Shown piece after piece: positions 1 through 11,545 of a stretch of DNA of 64,000 bases (the first letter of the stretch is position 1; each line of letters begins with the position of its first letter). A model generated the notes under the pieces. That model had not been told where the DNA came from, did no database searches, and saw only the letters and a list, made by a program, of their open reading frames with translations. Source of the DNA: Corallium rubrum (Eukaryota > Cnidaria > Anthozoa > Scleralcyonacea > Coralliidae). The stretch spans positions 10,859,699 through 10,923,698 of the forward strand of contig OZ036002.1 of the NCBI GenBank assembly GCA_964035015.1, given 5' to 3'. The position numbers and the translations under genes were made by a program.

Positions 1-184
1 TTATCCAATCATTCTGTCACCTATTTATTTGCATCAGGTATATCTACGAACTGCCAAATTGTGTTGGAAATAGTAAACAAATAAGTAAGTCATGCACTAC
101 TGGATTGCGGTAGGATTTTGTTTGATACTTTCAAAATCGTCTTTGGTCAAATGTTCAAGACTTGATAGAGGAACCTTTATCTTG

Positions 185-457
185 CATGTAATAGATTACA
201 TATTGACCAAATTGGCTGAAGTTGTACACCTCTAATTTAATAACTACCCGACTTGTAATGACAACAAGACAATGCATATGGGCATTCCGAATTCATCACA
301 AACGATAGCTAGAGAGATACAGTCATTTGGGGATCGTAGGTATACCTGATTTAAAGAAATAAGGAAGTAAATAATTTGAAAATCGCTGTTGCTTAAATAG
401 CGAGGTCGGCAGATAGTAGGCGAGATACTCAATTAGCAGAATTTTCATTTTAATATT
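185..457. repeat. dispersed repeat, copy of 12118-12400
   Basis: This stretch and 12118-12400 align almost end to end, from TAGATTACATATTGACC through to AGCAGAATTTTCATTTTAAT, with small indels. No reading frame is shared convincingly, so it is probably the non-coding part of an unrecognised transposon. Bases 1-184 show nothing else recognisable. Confidence 0.7.
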
Positions 458-639
458 TCCCTTCTATATATTTACTGTTCAAAATTTGATGCCATTTTTG
501 CTGCGAGCCGTAAGGCGAGCAGCTCACTAATCTTGACGAGGTCTGGGCCGAGTTTATATGCGTTCACAAACTCGATTCTTAGGATTTCGTGGGCGATGAT
601 CTTCGGTATACGCAATGTCTACCGATCAGCGGCAGGCAT

Positions 640-1010
640 TATTACTACCAAAATCAGTAGAGTGTCTTTTCCGGAAGAAAAAAGGTTGTCTGGAAGGCGG
701 CCAAACGTTTATGTTTTGTGACGTCAACGGCTCGCGAATGCCGCGTGGCGTGTGAACGAATACAAGAAAATAGACGAATTCAGTTGAATAAGATGTTAAT
801 TTTGAACGTAGTGTAAAATGAATGTGATACTGTAGTACAGGCCGTTCAAAAAACATCTTGTTCAACAGAATTCGTTGATTTCGTTGAATTCGATCGTTCG
901 CACGCCACGCTGCATTCCTGAGCCGTTGGCGTCACAAAACATAAACGTTTGGCCGCCTTCCAGACAACCTTTTTTTCTTCTGGAAAAGACACGTACACCA
1001 CGTTGTATTT
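640..1010. mobile_element. foldback MITE, degraded copy (family of 48261-48627)
   Basis: The two halves are inverted copies of each other: the word GGCGGCCAAACGTTTATG near 698 returns as its reverse complement near 945. The whole unit matches 48261-48627, whose terminal repeats are intact. The right terminus here is worn. It has no coding capacity, as expected of a non-autonomous TIR element. Confidence 0.75.
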
Positions 1011-1469
1011 CTTCCTCGAGGACTTTTCTTGGCAAGTTGGCATTGTTTGGCGCTGGAATATATTGATTTATTAAAGTGAAGTAAGTGTGACGTCCATGCT
1101 GAGGAAAACGTCGCATGCTTATAGCTCTTTAATTGAAAATGCTTCGGACGATAACAAGTATTTTACTACTAAATAGTAAATGGTAGCAACTCGCAGCACT
1201 TCACTTTTGATAAAAACTTCTAGTATAAGGACTATATGTAAAGTAGCTTTAAGTGGCGGCCATTTTGTCATCAATTTCTGATAATGCTTCGTTTTCGGTC
1301 ACCGAAGACGCCGGATTAGTGTGGACGAAAGGTCTAACCATAACAAAAAGTCTCTGTTTTCGTTTGAAAACGGATGATTAGTGTTATGTGGACATGGCCT
1401 CAGTGGACTGCCCTTCAAATTTACTCTAGATTCATCCCATGCTTCAACCAGTTTTCCTTTCCATGTATT

Positions 1470-1631
1470 CTAACTTTTACCTTTTTTTGGCAGAGAAACA
1501 CGATTGAAAGACGGACAACGATGCCGGTGAAAAAAAAATCTTTTAGAGTTTTGTGGAAGACCAGGCTCAGCCAAAATGCTCATCAGCAGTACTGAGCAAA
1601 TAATGAACAACAGCAAGACAGTTCGATTCAT
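1470..1631 (-). CDS. candidate secreted basic peptide precursor (53 aa)
   Basis: No named family is recognised. The 53-residue product starts with a hydrophobic signal peptide (residues 1-21, MNRTVLLLF...), then a short spacer ending in a dibasic KR site (30-31), then a 22-residue basic C-terminus beginning FFFHRHRC and ending KKGKS with one cysteine. The methionine was chosen because the paralogue at 27064-27309 starts with the same MNR-VLL context, and because a conserved splice-acceptor-like TTTGCAG lies a few bases upstream in both. Signal, spacer, KR and basic tail is the layout of antimicrobial peptide or neuropeptide precursors, but function is inferred only. A 5' non-coding exon is likely upstream and was not located. 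Confidence 0.5.
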   Translation of the reverse strand: MNRTVLLLFIICSVLLMSILAEPGLPQNSKRFFFHRHRCPSFNRVSLPKKGKS

Positions 1632-1689
1632 CGTGGCTGCAAATAATACAAATACACAGTCAAACACATATATACCTAGTACTGCACAT

Positions 1690-1744
1690 CCATTTATGTA
1701 TGTAAGTATGTAAGTATAAGTATGTAAGTATAAGTATGTAAGTA

Positions 1745-1786
<42 letters not shown>

Positions 1787-1804
1787 CGTAAGTAAGTAAA
1801 TAAG
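1690..1804. repeat. (AAGT)n microsatellite with AAGTAT variants
   Basis: Tetramer AAGT/TAAG repeats, interrupted in the left part by TATGTAAGTATAAG units. The long Tyr/Leu/Thr-rich frame that runs through it is a by-product of the repeat. Confidence 0.95.
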
Positions 1805-2160
1805 TGTTTGCCAAAACACCCCAAAATTCTGGGTGTCACGTGACCAGCCGATGCCAGGGCCATTTTCACCGTGGAGGCAAAATACCCTGGGTACGAGTTT
1901 GGTAAATTTCATGGCCCCCATCAAAAAGTCTATTTATTGTTGTAGCCCCCCTTAATAACCCCCTCTTAATAATCTAATTTAATATTCAGTCACTAAACAC
2001 TTCTCTTCCACGCCTTCTGAAAAATAGCTGGAATTGTAGACTCACAGCGCGCTCGTAGTAAGTTTACCGGGCTACAGTAAGTATATTACCCTGGGTGACT
2101 CATCAGTCCTCCCTATACCCCCCCCCCCCAAGCCAGCCCGGGTACATGATAAAACAGACT

Positions 2161-2890
2161 TAGTTTAACGCTACTCTGGCTTAAAAGTTTTTTGAACGTA
2201 GCTTAAAAAGTTACTGTTCATGACCCAACGTTTCGACACTCCGATCTAGTGTTACTTAAAAAGTTACTGAAACTACCGTAGAATCTCGAAAGTAGCGGCC
2301 CCCCTTACTTTCAGTTTTATCCGCTGTTGGGGGCCGCTACTTACAGGGGGGGGGGTGCTACTTTCGGGTGGTAAAATACGTTAACGTACTGTGGGAATAT
2401 TCTTCTTTGCTCCCTCCTATTTACCACATTTAATATGCTTTAGTTTTTCCTTATGCCATTTCAACTCTGACTGTTATACACTTTGGTACGTTGATAGTTG
2501 AAACTTAACACTTTCGAGTTAATCAAGCGATGACTTGGGGGCCGCTACTTACGGGGGGACGCTACTTTCGGGGGGGCCGCTACTTTCGGAAATTTAATTT
2601 GTAGACATCTCAAATTTGTCGCTACTTTCGGGGGTATAATGTTGTTGTTGTACACATTTATTAAAATAATATCAAACTTAAACACTTACACAAAACCACG
2701 TTAACACCTACTCTTTCAGTCTATGCATCCACACCCTGTGTGTTCTTCCTCATGTCATGTGACCTGTCATGTGACAACATTACAGGGGGGACGCTACTTT
2801 CGGGATTTTACGGTACTAAAACGTTGGGTCATGAACAGTAACTATTTAAACTACGTTAAAAAAACTTTAAGCCAGAGTAGCGTTAAACTA
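2161..2890. mobile_element. non-autonomous TIR element with CGAAAGTAGCGGC-type internal repeats
   Basis: Inverted termini of about 70 bp (2161-2230 and 2820-2890) share TAGTTTAACGCTACTCTGGC and GTTACTGTTCATGACCCAAC. The interior carries several copies, in both orientations, of a GGCCGCTACTTTCGGGG-type word next to G tracts. The same word forms the 17-bp minisatellite at 42187-42375. There is no coding frame. Superfamily not determined. Confidence 0.7.
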
Positions 2891-2895
2891 TGCCT

Positions 2896-4033
2896 GATTC
2901 TTCACCTCGCTGCGTTGGGAATTTACTTGTAATGTTCACATGATAAAAGTTATAGCTTGGCTATTATAAAGACAAAAGTGCGGGGCTAGTTTCAATGGGT
3001 ACTTGGGCTGGCCCACTTTAAATAATTTCTTTTTGATATTGCAGTTTCTATATTACTAGAAATACATGAATGCAACAACCCCTTGCTCACTTTTATTAAA
3101 TGGTTTTTTGAAACACCCCCCACCCACCCACCCTGATTTAAAATAAACACTCCTGATATACAACCAATATAAAAACAAACAGATTTAAAGCAAATGATAA
3201 TCCTCGAGATAATTATAGAATTTATGGATAGGATGACTAACTGATTTAATGAAAGTTGAACATATCAAAGCAAAATTTAGATCTGGTTGTAAAAAATATA
3301 TTGTTTTTATAGGATTCAAAAGGGATTATTTTTAGCAAGCACTTAATGGCTTATGGCTTCCCTATGTGGCTTTGTATAGATGTTTTGTAAAGGCAGAATT
3401 AAAAGTTAACAGCTCAAAATTACATTTATAATAGAGTCTGAGATAAAAACAATTCAGTAGAATTGGATCCCAGAAAGAAGTATTAAACAGCCCACGTTTC
3501 AGTCGAAAATTTGGAAATACAGCAAAAAAAATCGCCAAAGCCCATGCAAAGTCAATGAATAACATAAACATAAGCTTATAAAGGAAGTGTTTTAAGTTAG
3601 CTTTAGTTAAGCTGACTTATGGTTTGGACGAGCAAAGGGAAAGCACGAAAACGTGAAGCTGTATAGCCTGTATATTGTTTAGGTTATAAGACAACAAGAA
3701 TCCTACCGTTTATAACTTTAAAATTATTTGACCACTGAGTGACCACAACCAATGCAATTCAGATCGAGTTTTGTTTACCATACAGCGTCTGGTTTCTTCA
3801 GGTTCTCTGGTTTCACTTCAAGATATATTAAACCGGCTGTTTGTATCCTTTTCTTCGTTGTTCTCTTTTATTATTTAAGTAGAACAGGCTCCATAAAGCC
3901 GAAATACTGACAGATTTATTAGTTTTCTTCGTCGCTAGTCACCAGTGTCCAACTATTCTTACCGCGTGACACCGTACCAAACATATATATATATAAATAA
4001 ACTATTTCACAGATTTCGTCTCCCTCGCTTTTT
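2896..4033. other. intergenic, nothing recognised
   Basis: AT-rich sequence with no convincing exon, RNA gene or terminal repeat. Short open frames here have no recognisable composition or motif. Confidence 0.5.
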
Positions 4034-4135
4034 CTACACGCGTGTAAAATGGACTCCACGCGCGTCGAGATTAGCACCCTCACCGGGCTCCGGGCCTTCG
4101 GCCCGTCGCCCGGCTCGGGGATTAAACTTGAGAGC
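4034..4135. repeat. GC-rich hairpin repeat, inverted copy at 15388-15478
   Basis: A strongly GC-rich patch in AT-rich surroundings. It contains an imperfect hairpin around GGGCTCCGGGCCTTCGGCCC and matches 15388-15478 in reverse orientation over most of its length, including TCGAGATTAGCACCCTCACC. A short dispersed repeat of unknown origin. Confidence 0.7.
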
Positions 4136-4693
4136 GAATTTGATGTTTTGTGTGGTGAGTTCGTTATTTCTTGTAGCCCCCCCTTTTCTCATGCTTTCTA
4201 TTTCTGCCCCTCCCCCCCGCAATAACATGCAGGTTAAAATTTTCGGCGAACGAAGAAAGACCACACACAGCTTGACACTCAGTTATCAGACGAGCATTTT
4301 AGAAGGCGTTCCTTGACGACAAATGAAATGTCTGTTGGGAATTACAATTATATAATACAATATAATATAATCTATTTCTCGGGTAGCTATGGCAGTAAAG
4401 TAAAATGTAATAAATTATATCCTAAACGGACTCGGTACTGGTAAAATCCATCAAACTTCGCGTCAGGCATCGATGACATGCATATAAGTGGAACTGTTTA
4501 CAATAATTATAACTGAAAAGCAACATCCTTTTGTGTCTGCTATTAACTATGGCTTGACCAACAGGGTGTCTTAAAACAAAAAATCTTTTTGGTAATAATT
4601 AAATTCTGTATAACAACCGACATTGTGTAGGTCATAAAAGTAGCGTGCTGTGTAGGCATGCAGTGTTGAAACAACAATCGAATATATATTATT

Positions 4694-5080
4694 TGGTCTT
4701 AAAATGTATATATTCTACACTCGAATTTTCCTTCACCCAAAAATCCTTAGAACATGCTATGTAATCGAGTGAAATGCCCAATATCACTTATAATATACCC
4801 AATTCTCTCCTGGCATTACCACCTTATTATATATATAGAACTCGCGATCAAGCTCTCGGCAACGGCCTCCGTGGCTCAGTGGTCAGGGCATTGCACTAGA
4901 ATCGCAAGGTCGTGGGTTCAATTCCTGCTGGAAGGCCTGTGTAGTTGCATTTTTCGCAACTGGTCCCGGTTTGGTCTTAAAATGTATATATACTACACTC
5001 GAATTTTCCTTCACCCATAAATCCTTAGAACATGCTATGTAATCGAGTGAAATGCCCAATATCACTTGTAATATACCCAA
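4694..5080 (+). mobile_element. tRNA-derived SINE, dimer-like copy
   Basis: A 74-nt tRNA-like core at 4864-4937 has an acceptor-like pairing (GGCCTCC with GGAAGGCC), an A-box-like TGGCTCAGTGG and a B-box-like GGTTCAATTCC at 4916-4926. Its anticodon loop reads CTAGAAT but the variable arm is short, so it is not a functional Ser tRNA. A block of about 105 bp (TTGGTCTTAAAATGTATATA through CAATATCACT) stands on both sides of the core, which suggests a dimer or tandem copy. Sister copies: 10483-10826 (part of the tRNA-like core deleted) and 50090-50400. Confidence 0.75.
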
Positions 5081-5209
5081 TCGAAATTATAGTAAGGTTA
5101 GATATACTGCCAAAACAGTCTCACGTTTCGAGCGAAGGCGCCTTCGCTCGAAACGTTAGACTTCTACGTTCTCTGTTTTGGCAGTATATCTAACCTTACT
5201 ATATTTCGA
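5081..5209. mobile_element. palindromic element with half hammerhead core
   Basis: Inverted arms meet at a perfect 32-bp centre (5124-5155, GTTTCGAGCGAAGGC and its complement). Outer ends read TAGTAAGGTTAGATATACTG in both arms. The right arm holds CGAAACGTTAGAC, matching the 3' half of the hammerhead-like motif at 12776-12803, but CTGANGA is absent here. It abuts the SINE at 4694-5080 exactly. Confidence 0.6.
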
Positions 5210-5591
5210 TTGTGTAGGTCAGGTGAGGTCTGATGTCTGATAACCATTTCGGTGCATGGACTTCAATTAATTGGGAGAAGCTTGCGCACTAGTATAAATC
5301 GATTGGGTTTTGATTTGAAAGAGACCTCGAATTTGTTTCAAACCGCACAATTATAATTGTAAAATATGTGTAATCTTCATTTAAGTGTTAAATGTATTAT
5401 ATATGCACAGAACTAATTGCCAAAAATAAATTGGGGACACTGTTGAGGAGGGAAACCGCAGAATCCGGAGAAAACCCCTCGAGGCACAGGATAGAATCAC
5501 ATCCATCCAAGTATACTAACCCTGTCTGTCTGACTCTGACCGGGCTTAGCTTTATTGGCGAGAGGCAGCGCGCTAACAGTAACAGCACTTA

Positions 5592-6140
5592 TTATATGGC
5601 TGGGTTTGATTTCCGGTCCGTACGCAAAACGACGCACGCTGATTGGTTCCTGAGAGGTCGGGATTTTACGATATTGACAGACCGGCCAATACGCTTTTTT
5701 CTCGGCCCTGTAAGTTTTGGCGGGAACATTTCTGAGTTGATTTGAATACAAATAAAAGAGAAATAGGTATCTTTATTCAAATATTCTGAACAATAAAATG
5801 TGTTGGAACATCACTGCTGGTTTTCTTTAAAGCTGTTTATCTAAAAACACGACAAATAAAAGCCGAACTGGTGTAAACAAGAAGGGCAAGAAGCGACACG
5901 AAAACGTTAACAGGTAACTAAACAGCATACTCCGAAGACGAAAACAACGCTTGAAACTTAAAAATGAAATGAACCAATAATAGCCATATAATAAATTCCT
6001 TATTAACCTCGTTTGCTCGGTCTGTACTGGAAAGTATTTGCCTTCGGTTTTATCGCACAAACCTCGCTCCTTCGCCGCTCGGTCTGTACGAAAACCATTT
6101 GTAGCAAATACTTTTCCGTATAGACCTCGCACTCGGTTAA
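5592..6140 (-). mobile_element. TIR element family F2, copy 1
   Basis: One of at least four well-preserved copies of a family of about 550 bp (others at 14009-14556, 19252-19540, 24978-25498, and a nested, diverged one at 48085-49680). Its core is bounded by TTATTATATGGCT and the inverse AGCCATATAATAA. The outer part contains inverted words AAAGTATTTGC and GCAAATACTTT separated by CAGACCGAGC repeats. Non-coding. Confidence 0.8.
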
Positions 6141-7860
6141 TAAGTCTTTAGTATATACAGCTATTTCAATAAACGTTCTCGGTAAGAAACATGGGTAGAA
6201 ATCACCGAAGCAATAAAAGCCCATAGATGTGTACATAACGATTAACAATATCGAGCCATGCCTCGACCTTACAGTGAGACCTTTGGTGGCGAGCAATTTG
6301 GATTGTTGATAACCTCGGCATCAGAAATGAAAAGGTAGCTATTGATTTGGGAGTATCTGCTCGTTCCATACAACGCTATATGTCGAAATATTTAGCTTGG
6401 GGAAGAGTAGCCTCAGAGAAACAAGGGAGACAATTTGTAGTCTCTAGATGCACCCACACATTGAGTTTGCGGGGGATGAAATGGTAAACTTCTTGTTTTA
6501 GTCATCGTAATATCCCATGTGGAACGAGGTGCCTTTGGCTGGTAGCAATTCGCCTTGGCACTTTTGGAGCAAAAATTCCTTCAGTGAAGCCTTAACGTTC
6601 TCAAACAACGGCACGTCCTTCATAGAATATGTATCATATCTGCTTTAGATTCCTTTCTTTAAAACGCGTAAACACGCCTTCATAGGTTAACTCATCAGTT
6701 GCCAGCCGGCCAACTACTGAATTTCCATTAGGCTGAGCTTTCGTCCCGTTAGTATGCAGGGGACATCTTCAGAGCTTACAAAATCTTTCAATGTTTTATA
6801 AGCTGTGAAGACGTCTCGGGCTAATCGGACGAAAACTCAGCATTAATAAAACCTTACACGAAAGTATCCACAAACGTTTTAATTTATGAATGATACTTTG
6901 TCTTTGGTGCACGACGTCGAGAGAATATGGGTTTAGCATCAAATATAGAGAAAATTTGCGTGTTTAATATTTTTCTTTCTCAAAACGAAGCGAACATCAA
7001 GAAGAGTAAATGATGCTTTGCTTTTGAATTGATTTGAATTGAGTTTAATTGAATTGAATTTATGGAATTTTAATAGCAAAAACCCTTAAGGCTTATAACA
7101 ATTATAACAACTATGACTTCCTCCTAGAGTTAAGTACAAAATTATGAAAAAGTATTTTGAAGATCATGAAAATTTAAAGTATCAATGTTAAACAGTATCA
7201 TGTCAGTAATAAAGTTTTTGGTAAATTCGAGGAGTAACATCAAAAATGGGAGAGGATGCATTGCATGCTTAATATTCGTCTTCTATAAACGAAGAAATAT
7301 CACAAAGCCACTGTTAGTTCAGACACGGTTTGACGTACCCAGTTACAAACAATCAATTTTATAGAAGGGCGTTGTTCTTTCATAAACAAATTAAACGTCT
7401 GTTTAGAGTTAGATATTTATATAAGTCGTAATTTGATTAATTTGTTCGTTTCAAACAGCAAAACCAGATTTCAAGTGCAGTGCAATGCAGTAAATGATAC
7501 TTCGTCTTTGACTTCGACAGGATAAGATAACTAAGCAACATCAACACGAAACAATGCATTTTTCTCTCACAGAGAGCCAGTTCGAGTGGACGAAGAAAGC
7601 TCACACATCAATTACGAGAATAAGTTAATAGGTATTAGTGTGTTTGGTATTTCCCTCGATTAACCCCCTCTCGACGGTATCGTTTCTTTTGGAACGATGT
7701 ATTAGGCTTTAGTATTTTACTCTGGCTAACGCCATGCAGACGATTTTACTCGTCAAAGGGGAGAGCTCTCGGGCGCTAAGAGGTTAAACTATACACGTTC
7801 TAACGGTTTTTGGCGAAGGAGAATCTCGAGTGTATACGAATATACACGTTTTTAGACAAA
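6141..7860. other. intergenic, old repeat debris
   Basis: No exon is recognised. The right part (about 7300-7420 and 7550-7620) weakly resembles the duplicated units at 29272-30060 and 31530-32310, for instance in the CACCCAGTTA...AAACATCTGTTGAG-type words, so it is probably an older copy. Confidence 0.4.
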
Positions 7861-7867
7861 CAACAAG

Positions 7868-7948
7868 GCCTTTCGGCTAGGAATCGAAGCCGTGCATGAC
7901 CCTGTGATACTAGCGCAGCGCTATGCCCACCAAGCTATATACGGAAGG
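7868..7948 (-). mobile_element. tRNA-like SINE head
   Basis: On the minus strand, a stretch with tRNA length starts GCCTTCC and ends GAAAGGC. It has an A-box-like TAGCTTGGTGGGC and a B-box-like GGCTTCGATTCC, with anticodon loop CTAGTAT. Stem mismatches make a functional tRNA unlikely, so it is read as a tRNA-derived SINE or tRNA pseudogene. Confidence 0.55.
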
Positions 7949-8699
7949 CTGTTGCCGAGAATGAATTATCTCTAGTACGACACATATAATGGTGCTAATA
8001 CCGGTGAAGAATTGCGTATAATATTATATTATACGTTGTATATGGCATTTCACTTCTCTCAAAAAGAGTAAGTAAACGAGGAAAGGATCAGCAGATCACA
8101 CAACTTGACACACCCACTTACAAAACGAGCATTTTAAAAAAGGCGTTCCCTGTCCTTTGTAAACTGATTACGACGATTCGTAATACTCAAGGGTTGAGTT
8201 CTCCGGCGCCAAGGCGTCCATCGCAATTCAAAACCTAACTAATTAACCATTTCTCGACTATATCGTTCCTTTTAGAACGATGTAGACTTTAATATTTTAC
8301 TCGGACTAACGCCAGACGATCTTACTCGTCAAGGGCGGGCGCCATGCAGTGAATTAAATGTCTGTTGAGAGTTAAGTATATATATATAAGCTGCATATTT
8401 ACCAAGTACCTATCGCACTGAAATCATGTAAAGATGTACATGTACCAAAGGCTACAATAAAATTATAATTCGATAAAATCATAATGCATCTGAAACAATA
8501 TTCACTTGCTTTCAACTTGCTTTATCGAGAAAAAAACAAAACAGAATGGTAACAAAGAAACATATGTAGATATGAAACCTTTTACACGAACAAGAAAATT
8601 TCATGTCGTTAAATGCAAAATGAACAAACACGCATCGAAATATAATTATACTCTGTATAAGGTATTAACAAAATAATCTTGATTTCTATAAGTTGGCGA

Positions 8700-8913
8700 A
8701 TTAACGGTTTATATGTCCGCTATGATTATACCTGAACATCGTACTTACGCAGAATTCTTTCAAAAGATTGATTTCTTTTATCTTGAAATGCGTGTTGATG
8801 CTTCTCTCTTCGCTTGCCAGGTCGTGTAATGGCTTGATTCGATGGGTGTTTTCATATATATGTTTTTCTAGATCAGTGCATCGCAATGCGAAGCATTCAA
8901 AAAAATTATACAT
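8700..8913 (-). pseudogene. conserved exon-like segment of unknown family, copy 1
   Basis: The minus strand encodes a charged segment containing ALRCTDLEKHIYENTHRIKP and ends at a good splice donor (TGC then GTAAGTA). A second copy at 29749-29979 encodes ALRCIDLWQKHICENTHRIK and ends at an equivalent donor (TGT then GTAAGTA). A third, shorter remnant is at about 32090-32190. Protein-level similarity plus a conserved donor suggests a duplicated exon of a real gene. The leucine/isoleucine spacing could be coiled-coil, but no family is claimed. Confidence 0.35.
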
Positions 8914-9064
8914 CGCAATGGGAAGAATTCATGCTTGAAGAAAAAAATTGTAAAAGACAGTTAGGGTATTCAAATATATTTAACAATGGTGTCTACAGCT
9001 AAGCAATTACTCAGTTATTGTGACTGACAATTTTGAGCGACGACGAAAATTTGTTTCATCGCTT

Positions 9065-9376
9065 GACCGAATGGTGGTCGCAACCCTTGCCATTTTTCAT
9101 CGATTTCGGTTTGATTTTTAGTGTAAACATGCTAGTTGACTTTTCATAAAGGGAATCAGCCCAATAGGCCATGGATGATAATCAGCTGCAGTCAATGGCA
9201 GAGGGATTAATTTAACAACAGAGAGCGACATATTAGAATGCTCACTGTGATAACGATACACTGCATTGTATTGTACGGCAGCCTCCTCGGCGTCGCTGTC
9301 GCGCAATCACGTCATCTTGGACAATAAGATCACTGAAGATGAAAGCTTGGCTTTCTTCTTCTTTGTCTGTTCAAAA
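9065..9376. repeat. 312-bp duplicated segment, partner 10899-11210
   Basis: Runs from GACCGAATGGTGGTCGCAAC to TCTTCTTTGTCTGTTCAAAA and is nearly identical to 10899-11210 in the same orientation. The right end also resembles 29990-30055 and 32225-32312, so the pair belongs to the locally multiplied family that includes the conserved exon-like segments. Confidence 0.85.
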
Positions 9377-9410
9377 TGACTCCCGCGCAGAGTCGCATTG
9401 GCTATATATA

Positions 9411-10039
9411 GACCACTTTCATAATAGCGACTAATTTGAATATTCTTTAATGTACATCTTAATTAATAAGCCTTTCTGGCCTCGTTTGTGTGTCTGCAAT
9501 TCAAAAGAATGTTTGCCTCATAACGAGGTCAGAAAGGCTAATTTAGGTGCACATAAAAGAATATTTAAAGTCATGGGCGTAGAGTATGGGAGGGCTGAGG
9601 GGCTTTAGCCCTCCGAGAAATCTTAATGGGGGACTCAGCCCCCCAGAAATTTTGCAGCAACTGACTCATCAATCACCATTTATCAATTATAGGTTACTGG
9701 TTAGGGTAAAGTAACTGTATTACAGCCTCATTCCTGTCAGCCGAAAGCACCCATGTACACATAAGATAACCCAGTAAACACAAAACATCGAAAAATTGTT
9801 GAAATGTGTTGTATTTTAACTACTTTTTATGACATTTCATGACCTTCAGTGTTCTTAAAAATCACCCCTCAGAATGCAGGAAATGGCATTTCCAATACTC
9901 TAAATTTTTTTTTCCAGGGGGCATGCTCCCGGACTTCCCTAGACCCACGGGAAAATTCTTAAAGGCCGTTTAGCCCCCCGAACAAAAGCAAAACTCTACG
10001 TCTATGTTTAAAGTGAAGGCCTTAATTTATGAAAGTGGT
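9411..10039. mobile_element. foldback element interrupted by a hAT-like MITE
   Basis: The outer termini GACCACTTTCATA (9411-9423) and TATGAAAGTGGTC (10027-10039) are inverted copies. The left interior has a hairpin between GCCTTTCTGGCCTCGTT (about 9471) and AACGAGGTCAGAAAGGC (about 9520). The element is split by the insertion at 9572-10006. A related fragment is at 13755-13830. Confidence 0.7.
9572..10006. mobile_element. hAT-like non-autonomous element with 8-bp target-site duplication
   Basis: Termini CATGGGCGTAGAGT and the inverse of CATAGACGTAGAGT match at 12 of 14 positions. Direct repeats TTTAAAGT flank it at 9564-9571 and 10007-10014. An 8-bp duplication is the hAT signature. The interior contains CCCCTCAGAATGCAGGAAAT and GGGGGCATGCTCCC words found in many other fragments of the window (13870, 51050, 55520, 56720, 63640). 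Confidence 0.8.
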
Positions 10040-10361
10040 CAATAGTAGGGGCCGTGGAGCTGGGAGGGGGCAATTGTCTCCTTCTTTTCCTGATATAGTC
10101 GTTCTTTATACTTTGTTAGTAAATGACTCGGAAAACAAACGTGGATCTAAAAAGTTTGATATTGTTAAGGTTATCCACTTCTTCAGTTCTTAAAGTATGG
10201 CTATATAGGTATATGAAAACATAGTATTAGTGAAATAAAAGTAGCGTGCTGCGTAGGCAGTGTTGAAACAACAATCGAAATATATAGGAAGGTTAGATAT
10301 ACTCATTACAAGAAATTAATGACGAAATGGCCACTGCTTGAAAGCCAATTTACATATATTC

Positions 10362-10364
<3 letters not shown>

Positions 10365-10399
<35 letters not shown>

Positions 10400-10424
10400 A
10401 TATATATATATATATATATATATA
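10365..10424. repeat. (TA)n microsatellite
   Basis: TA dinucleotides with one CTATATA interruption, next to the SINE copy that begins at about 10483. Confidence 0.95.
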
Positions 10425-10482
10425 ACATGTTCTAAGGATTTTGGGTGAAGGAAAATTCGAGTGTAGAATATATACATTTAAT

Positions 10483-10824
10483 GTATATATTTAATGTATA
10501 TATTCTACACTCGAATTTTCCTTCACCCAAAATCCTTAGAACATGTTATGTAATCGAGTGAAATGCCCAATATTACTTATAATATACCCAATTCTCTCCT
10601 GGCATTACCACCTTATTATATATACAGAACTCGCGATCAAGCTCTCGGCAACGCCCTCCGTGGCTCAGTCGTGGGTTCAATTCCTGCCGGAAGGCCTGTG
10701 TAGTTGCATTTTTCGCAACTGGTCCCAGTTTGGTCTTAAAATGTATTTATTCTACACTCGAATTTTCCTTCACCCAAAATCCTTAGAACATGCTATGTAA
10801 TCGAGTGAAATGCCCAATATTACT

Positions 10825-10826
<2 letters not shown>
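10483..10826 (+). mobile_element. tRNA-derived SINE, copy 2 with deleted tRNA core
   Basis: Same family as 4694-5080, with the same flanking block on both sides. The tRNA-like region jumps from CCGTGGCTCAG to TCGTGGGTTCAATTCC, so about 30 bases of the D and anticodon arms are missing. An inverted fragment of the flanking block precedes it (about 10425-10480). Confidence 0.75.

Positions 10827-10898
<72 letters not shown>
10827..10898. repeat. (TA)n microsatellite
   Basis: Uninterrupted TA repeats between the SINE copy and the duplicated segment at 10899-11210. Confidence 0.95.
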
Positions 10899-10900
<2 letters not shown>

Positions 10901-11210
10901 CCGAATGGTGGTCGCAACCCTTGCCACTCTTCATCAACTTCTGTTTGATTTTTAGTGTAAACATGCTAGTTGACTTTTCATAAAGGGAATCAGCCCAATA
11001 GGCCATGGATGATAATCAGCTGCAGTCAATGGCAGAGGGATTAATTTAACAACAGAGAGCGACATATTAGAATGCTCACTGTGATAACGATACACTGCAT
11101 TGTATTGTACGGCAGCCTCCTCGGCGTCGCTGTCGTGTAATCACGTCATCTAGAACAATAAGATCACTGAAGATGAAAGCTTTGCTTTCTTCTTCTTTGT
11201 CTGTTCAAAA
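10899..11210. repeat. 312-bp duplicated segment, partner 9065-9376
   Basis: Second copy of the unit described at 9065-9376, starting immediately after a TA tract, which suggests that the TA tract marks the breakpoint. Differences are scattered single bases. Confidence 0.85.
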
Positions 11211-11440
11211 TTACACCCGCCCCCAGATCACCCAGCGTGAAACTGACAGTAGCGACCATCAAACAAACAAACAAACAAAGTGTTGTTCGTGAAATGTCGA
11301 AAAGTGCTCAATACCGTAAAGATAGAGCGAAAATACAATAAGTGGGTTTACCTCAGAGTCAAATCTTGATGGTCGCTACTGTCAGTTTCACGCTGGGCGC
11401 GATCTTCAAGCGAGTCCTGAAGATCGCCCAGCGTGAAACC

Positions 11441-11545
<105 letters not shown>

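Noticed and set aside
4864..4937. Functional tRNA-Ser(AGA) gene
   Set aside because: No long variable arm, mismatched stems, and the core recurs with identical flanks at 10640 and 50221, as a SINE does.
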